Below, in pieces: positions 31,260-38,380 of a DNA stretch of 42,689 nucleotides. Location: NCBI GenBank assembly GCA_023443125.1, contig JAEZVO010000050.1, positions 1-42,689 of the forward strand. The letters run 5' to 3'. How positions within the stretch are numbered: the first letter of the stretch is position 1; the number at the start of each line of letters is the position of its first letter. The position numbers and the translations under genes were made by a program. The stretch is from Actinomycetes bacterium. Its GTDB lineage: Bacteria > Actinomycetota > Actinomycetes > Propionibacteriales > Propionibacteriaceae. Below the pieces are notes generated by a model. That model was given only the letters and a program-made list of their open reading frames with translations. It was not told the origin of the DNA and made no database searches.

Positions 31260-32336
31260 ATGGCAACGGTTGCCCAGGGCCTGCAGCCTGCCTTGGTGCC
31301 GGTGATCCATCTGTTCCTACCCCCAGCTTTACAAAAAGGGTTCCTGGTGTGGTCCGCTATCGAGCCTCGCATGGTGTGGCCCGGTTTTTTGCTCACCTTT
31401 TCTCTTGGCGCGGCCGCCATTCAGGTAGTGGTGTGGTGTGCGGGATTGACGGCGGTGCCGGTGTTCGGTGTCGTGTTCGGTGTCACCTTGCTTGCAACCC
31501 TGTTCGTCGTAGCGACGATGCCCGTACTGGTGGGGCTGTTCCTCGTCGTACATTACGGCATGACGCTTCGTCGCGAAAGCCCCACTGTGGCGACATTCCT
31601 CTCCGGAGCCGTCGGAGTGGGGGTTTTGGGATATGTCGTCGCGATGGTGGTTGCTGTGATGGCTGGGTGGTCGATGGCGTCGGTACTGCTGGCACTGCTT
31701 GGCCTGCCGCTATTTCTGCTTGCTGTGGGGTTCGTCTGTTTCGTGGTGTATTCCAACTTCTACGTCTGGTGGTGTAACACCCACGTGCGCACACCCGACG
31801 CGGTGGTAGTGCTCGGCGGCGCCCTGCGCGGCGGACGGACAGTGTCGGCGTTGGTGGAGCGTCGCGTCGACCGGGGCCTGGAGGTGGCTCGTCGGTGCTG
31901 GGAACAAGGCCTCGAGGTGCCGGTTGTGATGTCCGGCGGGCAGGGCAGCGACGAACTGGTTTCGGAAGCGCAGGCGATGGCCGAGTACGCCGACACGCAA
32001 GGCGCGCCCCCCAGGTTGGTACTGCACGAGGAGCGCTCCACCACCACGGATGAGAATCTTCGTTTCACCGCTGAGCTGCTGCGGGCGCAGGGCATTACTG
32101 GTCCGGTGGTGGTGGCGACGAATGACTACCACGCCTTTCGCGCCGCGACGATGATGCGCAAGGCCGGGTTGGCGGGAAACGCCATCGGATACGCCACTGC
32201 CAGGTATTACTGGCCGGCGGCCACGATCCGCGAGTACCTGGCCGTCTTGCGTGACCATCGCACGTTTGTCGGGGTAGTCATTGTGCTTGTCACAGTGCTA
32301 TTGGGACTTGTGGTCGGGATGGCCCTGCTGGGGTGA
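31260..32336 (+). CDS. YdcF/SanA-family membrane protein (DUF218)
   Basis: Protein of 358 residues. Four to five membrane helices fill the first 180 residues. The DUF218 domain follows: P-D-A-V-V-V-L-G-G-A-L-R-G-G-R, V-V-M-S-G-G-Q-G-S-D-E, E-E-R-S-T-T-T-D-E-N-L-R-F-T and V-V-V-A-T-N-D-Y-H-A-F-R-A. These are the conserved blocks of the family. A last helix closes the protein. SanA/YdcF proteins are tied to envelope integrity; the activity is unknown. Start is uncertain: ATG 31260 is the first ATG near the helices, while GTG 31161 would add 33 residues; neither has a ribosome-binding site. Its end overlaps the convergent regulator gene by 39 bases. Confidence 0.8.
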   Translation: MATVAQGLQPALVPVIHLFLPPALQKGFLVWSAIEPRMVWPGFLLTFSLGAAAIQVVVWCAGLTAVPVFGVVFGVTLLATLFVVATMPVLVGLFLVVHYGMTLRRESPTVATFLSGAVGVGVLGYVVAMVVAVMAGWSMASVLLALLGLPLFLLAVGFVCFVVYSNFYVWWCNTHVRTPDAVVVLGGALRGGRTVSALVERRVDRGLEVARRCWEQGLEVPVVMSGGQGSDELVSEAQAMAEYADTQGAPPRLVLHEERSTTTDENLRFTAELLRAQGITGPVVVATNDYHAFRAATMMRKAGLAGNAIGYATARYYWPAATIREYLAVLRDHRTFVGVVIVLVTVLLGLVVGMALLG

Positions 32337-33059
32337 GACGGGTTCTGTTTCGATGGCGGTCATGAGACGCACATGTGCAGTCATCATGTGTAGCCGCATG
32401 GCCGCCACTGCGTTAGCGGTTTCTCCGTTCTTCAATGCTTCAAGCACCATGCTGTGTTCGCGTAGGGCGTCTTGGAGGTCTTTTTCCTTATGGACCGAGC
32501 GCTCTACCCAGATGCGCAGTAGTGAGCGTGCCGTTGAGAGCAGATCCTCGAGAATCGAATTTCCTGCGGTAGCTGCGATATGGCGGTGGAAGGCGGTGTC
32601 TGCCTCGACGAAGGACTGGGGATTGTGGGCTGCTTCATACTGACGTCGCAGGGTATCGCCGAGTTCTTGCAAGCGTACTTTGTCGTAGTGCGGTGCTGCC
32701 GCCTCTACAGCAGCCACCTCGAGGATGGCGCGTACTTTGTGCAGTTCTGCGCTGTTTCCTTGGTTGAGTGTCATGCCCCAGCGCAGTGTGCTGGGTAAGA
32801 GCTCCGATGACGCCTCACGGAGGTAGGTGCCAGACCCGCCGACGGTTTTGACGAAACCGAGAAAGTCCAGGGTGCTGATTGCTTCGCGTACTGCAGCTCG
32901 GCCGACGTCGAGTGTTTCAGACAGGGCACGCTCTGCTGGGAGACGATCACCGGGCTTGAGATTGGTTTCGAGGATGAGGTCCAGCAACTGCTCAACGACA
33001 CTCCGGTTCTCCGGCAAGCGAGAACTAGGGCTGTCTACCGGATTGGGTGTCGAGGTCAT
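32298..33059 (-). CDS. FadR-subfamily GntR transcriptional regulator
   Basis: Protein of 253 residues. The N-terminal winged helix reads L-K-P-G-D-R-L-P-A-E-R-A-L-S-E-T-L-D-V-G-R-A-A-V-R-E-A, typical of GntR proteins. The C-terminal all-helical FCD domain has E-A-D-T-A-F-H-R-H-I-A and H-S-M-V-L-E-A-L, with Asp/His metal ligands for a sugar-acid type effector. ATG 33059 is chosen because TACGAT (33067-33072) lies exactly seven bases upstream (leaderless). It diverges from the apionate-type operon, whose promoter holds two TGGTTGACCA operators, so it very probably represses that operon until the substrate appears. Confidence 0.9.
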   Translation of the reverse strand: MTSTPNPVDSPSSRLPENRSVVEQLLDLILETNLKPGDRLPAERALSETLDVGRAAVREAISTLDFLGFVKTVGGSGTYLREASSELLPSTLRWGMTLNQGNSAELHKVRAILEVAAVEAAAPHYDKVRLQELGDTLRRQYEAAHNPQSFVEADTAFHRHIAATAGNSILEDLLSTARSLLRIWVERSVHKEKDLQDALREHSMVLEALKNGETANAVAAMRLHMMTAHVRLMTAIETEPVSPQQGHPDHKSQ

Positions 33060-33106
33060 GCCCGGAATCGTAACCGAGCAGAGAGCGGGGAAGGGAATCT
33101 CCAAAA

Positions 33107-33120
33107 ATTGGTTGACCAAT
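33107..33120. promoter_or_regulatory. GntR-type operator 1
   Basis: ATTGGTTGACCAAT, a perfect inverted repeat with a TG centre and of the FadR-type TGGTnnACCA form. It overlaps a -35-like TTGACC (33112-33117), which is followed by 17 bases and TACTGT (33135-33140), so a bound repressor would block the plus-strand promoter. Confidence 0.8.
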
Positions 33121-33181
33121 TATGTGTTGAAGTGTACTGTTGGGGGTGAAGCAACGGAAATAACCACATTGACTAGAGATG

Positions 33182-33191
33182 TGGTTGACCA
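33182..33191. promoter_or_regulatory. GntR-type operator 2
   Basis: TGGTTGACCA, the same core as operator 1, 75 bases (about seven helical turns) downstream and just before the ATG at 33218. Both operators face the same side of the helix, which would favour cooperative or looped repression. Confidence 0.75.
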
Positions 33192-33217
33192 GTCCAGATC
33201 AACACAGTGAGGTGACG

Positions 33218-34036
33218 ATGCGAATCGGGATAGGTACCTATGCGCTCTTCTGGGAGTGGAACGAACGCAATCCTGACCCCATTTCTATTGAGGGGATGGT
33301 TGACCGAGCCGCGGAGCTTCAGTGCGACGTGTTCCAGATCTGTGATGATCCTCGTCTGGATTCATATGATGACGAAGCTCTCAGGAAGTTGGCGGGACAC
33401 GCGTCGAAGCGCAACGTCGAACTCGAACTTGGCACTCGAGGAACCTCGCCGGAACACCTCAGGGAGTTCATCCACAAGGCGCAACTCTTGAATGCCCACA
33501 CGCTGCGCTCTATGGTGCAGGCTCCAGAGGTTGCAGCTGGTGTCCACTCCGTCGTAGCGAATCTACAGTCCCAGGTCAGCGAACTCGAGCGAGCAGATGT
33601 GACCCTTGCACTCGAGACCTATGAACAGGTTTCGACGAAACAACTCGTGAAGATTGTCCGCGGAGTCGACTCGTCGCGCATTGGGATATGTCTGGATCCA
33701 GCTAACTGTGTGTCTGCACTTGAGCATCCCAACGATGTCATTGAGATGACTAGTGAACTCGTCACCAACCTCCATGTCAAGGATTTCGCTTTTTCTCGCA
33801 ATGCCGGGTGGGTAGGATTCCTTTATTCCGGTGCCGAGATAGGGCAAGGAATGCTTGATCTAGATCGGGAGCTCAAGGCTGTTTATGCCGATGGACGTTC
33901 TCCTGCTGCCATCGTGGAGCACTGGGTGCCTTGGCAAGGTGACATTGACACCACCGTTGAAGTGGAGCGCCGCTGGACTCATGCCACGCTCACAGCGCTT
34001 ATGGCACGGCGCAATCAGTACCCCACCAAATCTTGA
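33218..34036 (+). CDS. oiaC: TIM-barrel enzyme, likely 3-oxo-isoapionate decarboxylase
   Basis: Protein of 272 residues of the xylose-isomerase-like/AP-endonuclease-2 superfamily: M-R-I-G-I-G-T-Y at the first strand, C-D-V-F-Q-I-C-D-D, L-E-L-G-T-R-G, A-L-E-T-Y-E, G-I-C-L-D-P-A-N-C and N-L-H-V-K-D-F. The Glu, Asp and His residues on these strands are the metal ligands of the family. It is the first gene of an operon with an ApnO-like enzyme and a DhaK-DhaL kinase. In the known D-apionate pathway a protein of this superfamily (OiaC) turns 3-oxo-isoapionate into L-erythrulose. The specific role is inferred from that context; an isomerase/epimerase is the alternative. ATG 33218 has GAGGTG upstream. 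Confidence 0.7.
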   Translation: MRIGIGTYALFWEWNERNPDPISIEGMVDRAAELQCDVFQICDDPRLDSYDDEALRKLAGHASKRNVELELGTRGTSPEHLREFIHKAQLLNAHTLRSMVQAPEVAAGVHSVVANLQSQVSELERADVTLALETYEQVSTKQLVKIVRGVDSSRIGICLDPANCVSALEHPNDVIEMTSELVTNLHVKDFAFSRNAGWVGFLYSGAEIGQGMLDLDRELKAVYADGRSPAAIVEHWVPWQGDIDTTVEVERRWTHATLTALMARRNQYPTKS

Positions 34037-34075
34037 ATAACCACAACTACCTATCCAACACCAGAAAGGACCATC

Positions 34076-34975
34076 GTGACTGACAGCAAGAAACTTAATC
34101 CTCTCTACGGCAAGAAGGTCGAACTCGACCCAAATTTGACCATCGCTATCGTTGGCGCTGCAGGGAAAATGGGCACTCGTGTTTCTAATAACCTGAATCT
34201 CACAGATGCCACCGTTTACTACTGTGAGGCCTCTGAAAAGGGGCAAGCAGCTGTGAAGGAACTCGGTCGTGAAATCACCCAGATCGAAGATGTTGCGGCA
34301 ACGTGCGATGTCGTGATCCTTGCGGTACCCGATATCGCATTGGGCCCAGTGTCGAAGACGGTTGTACCCCTTATGCGTAAGGGCTCAGTCTTGCTGACCC
34401 TCGATCCGGCAGCCGCTTACGCAGGACTGATCACGCGTGCAGAAGGCGTAGCACTTGCCTGCGCGCATCCCTGCCATCCGTCAGTGTTTCTTGAGCGGGA
34501 GGGCGATCAGTGGAACGACACCTTCGGTGGCATCTCTGCCCCACAGGAGGTTGTGGCCGCCATCGAGGACAATGACGAGCGTCAGAAGGAGATGGCTGAG
34601 CAGGTCATCCGTGCCCAGTACGCTCCTGTCATTGATGTCCACTGGGTTACTGTGCATCAGCTAGCACAACTTGAACCCACTCTCGTTGAAACCACAGGCT
34701 GCATGATTGGGCAGTTCCTCAAAGACTCGATGGATCACGCCGTTAACGTCGCAGGCATCCCGGAGCCAGCTGTCAAAGCAATCTTCTACGGGCACATCTA
34801 TATTGCGTTGACCAATGCCCTTCGTGGTTCTAACCCATTCTCCGACGCTTGCCTTCTCGCCATGGATTATGGCCGTGAAGCCATTATCAAGGACAGCTGG
34901 AAGAAGATTTGGGACGACGCTGATCTCGACGTCGTTATTGCCAAAATGCTCAAACTTGACAAGGTCGAGCACTAA
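34076..34975 (+). CDS. apnO: NAD-dependent oxidoisomerase, likely D-apionate oxidoisomerase
   Basis: Protein of 299 residues. A Rossmann start A-I-V-G-A-A-G-K-M-G-T-R (24-35) is followed by V-I-L-A-V-P-D, A-H-P-C-H-P-S-V-F and V-T-V-H-Q-L-A-Q-L-E-P. The C-terminal part is of the phosphogluconate-dehydrogenase-like helical type. This set of features, with H-P-C-H-P in particular, agrees with ApnO, which oxidises and isomerises D-apionate to 3-oxo-isoapionate. It lies 40 bases after the OiaC-like gene with AAAGGA before the ATG. GC content is well below that of the window's left half. Assignment is by remembered family features and context. Confidence 0.72.
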   Translation: MTDSKKLNPLYGKKVELDPNLTIAIVGAAGKMGTRVSNNLNLTDATVYYCEASEKGQAAVKELGREITQIEDVAATCDVVILAVPDIALGPVSKTVVPLMRKGSVLLTLDPAAAYAGLITRAEGVALACAHPCHPSVFLEREGDQWNDTFGGISAPQEVVAAIEDNDERQKEMAEQVIRAQYAPVIDVHWVTVHQLAQLEPTLVETTGCMIGQFLKDSMDHAVNVAGIPEPAVKAIFYGHIYIALTNALRGSNPFSDACLLAMDYGREAIIKDSWKKIWDDADLDVVIAKMLKLDKVEH

Positions 34976-34988
34976 TTTCGAGTTCCCC

Positions 34989-35023
34989 AGGGGCAGCCGC
35001 TGTGGGGGGCGACGGCTGCCCCT
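34989..35023 (+). terminator. Perfect 11-bp hairpin between apnO-like gene and permease
   Basis: AGGGGCAGCCG (34989-34999) pairs fully with CGGCTGCCCCT (35013-35023), with a 13-base loop. There is no U-run. Within the operon it may reduce downstream transcription or protect the 3' end of the upstream message. Confidence 0.6.
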
Positions 35024-35050
35024 CTCAATGAAGAGAGGAAATCTCAAGCA

Positions 35051-36448
35051 ATGAGCACCACGCTCCTCATCGGAGTAGCCATCCTGGCAGTTGCCCTACT
35101 TTTGTTGCTGGTCATGAAATTTCAATGGCCCGCATACGTTGCGCTTCTTGCTGTCTCTGTGATCACAGCTGCTGCGGCTGGTATGCCCATCAATGAAATT
35201 ATTCCTACCGTCATCAGTGGCATGGGTAGTACCCTCGGCAGTGTTGCGCTGCTAGTCGGTCTTGGCGCCATGCTCGGCGGGGTAATCGAAAAAACTGGCG
35301 GAGCTGAAGTAGTAGCCGCCCGTGCAGCACAGATTCTCGGCAAAGATCGCCTTGGCCCAGCTTTGATGATTGCATCCGGTTTGATTGGCATTCCAATCTT
35401 CTTTGACGTAGGCTTCATCATCCTCGTACCCATCATTTTTAGCTTTGCTAAAGCGGCTGGGCATAAGTCTCCCGTTATCCTTGGAGCGCCTGTTGCGGCA
35501 ACAATGGTGTTCATCCATAATTCAGTACCGCCACATCCTGGTGTCACTGGCTCCACCACTTTGTTACGTGAGGATGTGCTCGGTCTCGTCACCTTGATCG
35601 GCATTCTGCTGGCAATCCCCATTGGTTTTGTCATCTACCTCGTGTCGAAGAAGATCACGGAGCAGAATCTCCCGCTGACCCCCGAAATTCAAGAGAAATA
35701 TGAGAGCACTGGTGCTGCTGACTTCTCGGCTATGACAGCTGCTAAGGCTAACGAGAGCAGAGTCGCCACTGTTCGGAAGCCTGCAGCGGGACTTGTGCTA
35801 CTCATGATTCTCTTGCCAATTGCGATGATTGCTACTGGAACGATCACAAAAATCTTTGCCGAAGAAGGGTCCACGGTAAGCCGAGTGACATCGTTCATCG
35901 GCGCGCCAGGACTAGCGCTTCTCGTAGCTGTCATCCTCGCTATGTGGATCCTTGGACGTGCGAATGGTTGGCCGCAAAAGGAGATGGCAGACCTCATGGA
36001 TGCGGCCCTCGGCCCTGCAGCCGTAGTTGTCTTCGTCACCGGGGCAGGTGGAGTGTTCGCTCGCATTCTTACTGACTCCGGTATCGGCGATGCAGTAGCG
36101 GGAAAGCTAGTGGGGGCCGGTGTCCCCGTCCTCTTCATGGCTTTCCTCATCGCTCTCGTGTTCAAAGTGGCTCAAGGATCAGGAACAGTTGCGACACTCG
36201 CAGCAGCTGGCCTAGTGCAGTCAACGGTGATGACTGGGAATTATTCTGATTTTCAGGTGGCGCTCATCATTCTCGCCATCGGTATGGGATCGGTATCGCT
36301 GTCACATATCAACGACTCGGGATTTTGGATCTCCTCTCGCTTCCTTGGTCTGAGCGTCTCAGGAGGGCTGAAGACCTGGACCGTACTTTGTACTGTGGGC
36401 GGTTTTCTTGGAATGACGATTATTAGCATTCTCTGGCTATTCACTTAA
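35051..36448 (+). CDS. GntP-family sugar-acid permease
   Basis: Integral membrane protein of 465 residues with about twelve helices. The GntP pattern is seen in G-M-G-S-T-L-G-S-V-A-L-L-V-G-L-G, I-P-I-F-F-D-V-G-F-I-I-L-V-P, P-P-H-P-G-V-T, F-K-V-A-Q-G-S-G-T-V-A and S-H-I-N-D-S-G-F-W. Family members import gluconate and other sugar acids with protons. In this operon D-apionate is the expected substrate, a hydroxy-acid of suitable size. AGAGAGGAAA precedes ATG 35051. Confidence 0.93.
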   Translation: MSTTLLIGVAILAVALLLLLVMKFQWPAYVALLAVSVITAAAAGMPINEIIPTVISGMGSTLGSVALLVGLGAMLGGVIEKTGGAEVVAARAAQILGKDRLGPALMIASGLIGIPIFFDVGFIILVPIIFSFAKAAGHKSPVILGAPVAATMVFIHNSVPPHPGVTGSTTLLREDVLGLVTLIGILLAIPIGFVIYLVSKKITEQNLPLTPEIQEKYESTGAADFSAMTAAKANESRVATVRKPAAGLVLLMILLPIAMIATGTITKIFAEEGSTVSRVTSFIGAPGLALLVAVILAMWILGRANGWPQKEMADLMDAALGPAAVVVFVTGAGGVFARILTDSGIGDAVAGKLVGAGVPVLFMAFLIALVFKVAQGSGTVATLAAAGLVQSTVMTGNYSDFQVALIILAIGMGSVSLSHINDSGFWISSRFLGLSVSGGLKTWTVLCTVGGFLGMTIISILWLFT

Positions 36449-36455
36449 CGAATAT

Positions 36456-36505
36456 CGCTGTTGGGAGGGAGCAGGACTCATATTCCGGCGACCCTCCCAA
36501 CAGCG
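36456..36505 (+). terminator. Perfect 14-bp hairpin after the permease gene
   Basis: CGCTGTTGGGAGGG (36456-36469) pairs with CCCTCCCAACAGCG (36492-36505) around a 22-base loop. A second small inverted repeat, CTACC-GATATCT-GGTAG (36518-36534), follows before the kinase gene. The first may terminate or attenuate; the second could bind a regulator. There is no U-run. Confidence 0.55.
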
Positions 36506-36590
36506 TAACTACCTCTTCTACCGATATCTGGTAGGAACTAGACTTCAAGCATCTTCACTCAAGGGAACGGCTCTGCCTAGGGAGAATCTC

Positions 36591-38306
36591 ATGACATTCC
36601 TGAAACACGATCCATCTACTTTCGCTGCAGCAGCTGCTGCCGGATTTGCTGATGTCCATGCTCAGGTTGTCCATTCCGTTGATGGCGGTGTGGTGAGGGC
36701 AACTCGAGCGTCCAAAGACCAGGTTGCTCTGGTGATCGGCGGTGGGTCTGGCCACTACCCGGCGTTTGCAGGTCTCGTCGGACCTGGCTTAGCGCACGGC
36801 GCGGTACTTGGAAACATCTTTGCTTCGCCCAGCGCCCATCAGGTAGAGAATGTCTCCCGTATTGCCGATCAGGGACGGGGAGTCCTGCTGAGCTACGGCA
36901 ACTACGCCGGCGACGTGCTGCAATTTGAAGCCGCAGCTGAACGTCTAATAGCTGACGGTATTCCGGTGAAGTCGGTACGGGTCACCGACGATATTTCTTC
37001 AGCTCCGCTGGAAGAGAAGGATCATCGTCGCGGTATTGCAGGCGATCTCGTCGTGTTTAAAGTGGCAGGCGCAGCAGCCGCGCGTGGTGATGATCTCGAT
37101 AGGGTCTTCGAGGTTGCATCCCAGGCAAACGACAACACCCGCTCGCTAGGCGTCGCATTCACAGGATGTACGTTGCCCGGTGCCGACGAGCCTCTGTTCA
37201 CCGTTCCTGCTGGCCGGATGGGTGTAGGACTTGGCATCCACGGCGAGCCAGGCCTCGATGAGACCGATGTGCCTACCCCTGCGGGTTTGGCCAAGATGCT
37301 CGTTTCTCGGTTGCTTAGTGAGGTCCCCGGAGAGGACGCTCCTGCTGGGCGTCGTGTCGTCGTCATTGTTAATGGACTCGGTGCGGTCAAGGCTGACGAA
37401 CTCTATGTCGTGTATGGCGAGGTAAAACAGCAGCTTGAGGCTGCGGGCGTCGTGATTGCAGATGCGAAAGTAGGGGAGTTTTGCACCAGTTTCGAGATGG
37501 CGGGTTTGTCACTCACACTGGCATGGCTCGACGACGAACTCGAAGAACTTTGGCTGGCGCCTGCATTATCTGCAGAATACTCTGCTGGAGATCCTGAAGT
37601 AGATGCGGTGGCTGTCAATACTTTCGAGCTGGCGGCGTCTGAGACAACGTCGGACACCGTCGAAGTAAGCGAAGAATCTCGTGCTCTCGCAGCCCGTCTC
37701 GTAGATGCCCTTGCCACTGTGGCAGCAGTAGTAGATGAGCATATGGAAGAACTCGGCAAGATCGATGCCGTTGCCGGTGACGGCGACCATGGTATTGGTA
37801 TGCACAATGGCGCTCGCAGCGCAGCTACTGCGGCATCCAGTATGGCGGAACAAGGCGCGGGAGCTGGAACGCTGCTACGTCGTGCAGGTGAAGCCTGGTC
37901 TGACGGCGCGGGCGGAACATCCGGAGCGCTGTGGGGCATGATGCTTGTAGCACTTGGCGACGCTTTTGGCGACATTGATGGTTTCAGCCCGAAGGCACTG
38001 CGACAGGGTGTTCGTGCGGCAGCTGACAAAGTGATGTCTCAAGGTGGCGCGAAAGTGGGGGACAAGACGATGGTTGATGCGCTGAGCCCATTTGCGGATG
38101 CAATTGCATCCGCTGAACAACATGACATAGCAGCCGTTTGGCGTGTGGCAGTTGAAGCTGCTCAGCAGGGGGCCGAGAGCACTAAAGGCATGTTGCCAGC
38201 ACTGGGGCGGGCCCGTTCGCACGGTGAGCAGGCTCGAGACGTAGCCGACCCAGGGGCAATCTCATTTGCGCTCATCGTGGCAGCTATGCAGCAGCATCTC
38301 TGCTGA
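36591..38306 (+). CDS. lerK: DhaK-DhaL fused kinase, likely L-erythrulose 1-kinase
   Basis: Protein of 571 residues. The DhaK domain (1-330) has G-G-G-S-G-H-Y-P-A-F (50-59) and G-I-H-G-E-P-G with the substrate-bonding His 217. The DhaL domain (about 360-571) has A-G-D-G-D-H-G-I-G-M (395-404) with the metal-binding Asp residues, G-G-T-S-G-A-L-W-G, and G-D-K-T-M-V-D-A-L. Fused ATP-dependent enzymes of this kind phosphorylate dihydroxyacetone, D-erythrulose or L-erythrulose. With OiaC- and ApnO-like genes in the same operon, L-erythrulose is the most likely substrate; plain dihydroxyacetone kinase is the alternative. The LerI/EryC-type isomerases that would follow are not in the window. Confidence 0.8.
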   Translation: MTFLKHDPSTFAAAAAAGFADVHAQVVHSVDGGVVRATRASKDQVALVIGGGSGHYPAFAGLVGPGLAHGAVLGNIFASPSAHQVENVSRIADQGRGVLLSYGNYAGDVLQFEAAAERLIADGIPVKSVRVTDDISSAPLEEKDHRRGIAGDLVVFKVAGAAAARGDDLDRVFEVASQANDNTRSLGVAFTGCTLPGADEPLFTVPAGRMGVGLGIHGEPGLDETDVPTPAGLAKMLVSRLLSEVPGEDAPAGRRVVVIVNGLGAVKADELYVVYGEVKQQLEAAGVVIADAKVGEFCTSFEMAGLSLTLAWLDDELEELWLAPALSAEYSAGDPEVDAVAVNTFELAASETTSDTVEVSEESRALAARLVDALATVAAVVDEHMEELGKIDAVAGDGDHGIGMHNGARSAATAASSMAEQGAGAGTLLRRAGEAWSDGAGGTSGALWGMMLVALGDAFGDIDGFSPKALRQGVRAAADKVMSQGGAKVGDKTMVDALSPFADAIASAEQHDIAAVWRVAVEAAQQGAESTKGMLPALGRARSHGEQARDVADPGAISFALIVAAMQQHLC

Positions 38307-38380
38307 GACTTCGAAGCAGCGATACCGAAAACACGACGCAGGTACGAAGTCGAGGTGCCCCATCCTCGCTCGCGCATGGT

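Noticed and set aside
33179..33217. The longer start (GTG 33179) of the TIM-barrel protein
   Set aside because: It would put the second operator inside the coding region, and the family N-terminus M-R-I-G-I-G-T-Y begins at 33218 behind GAGGTG.
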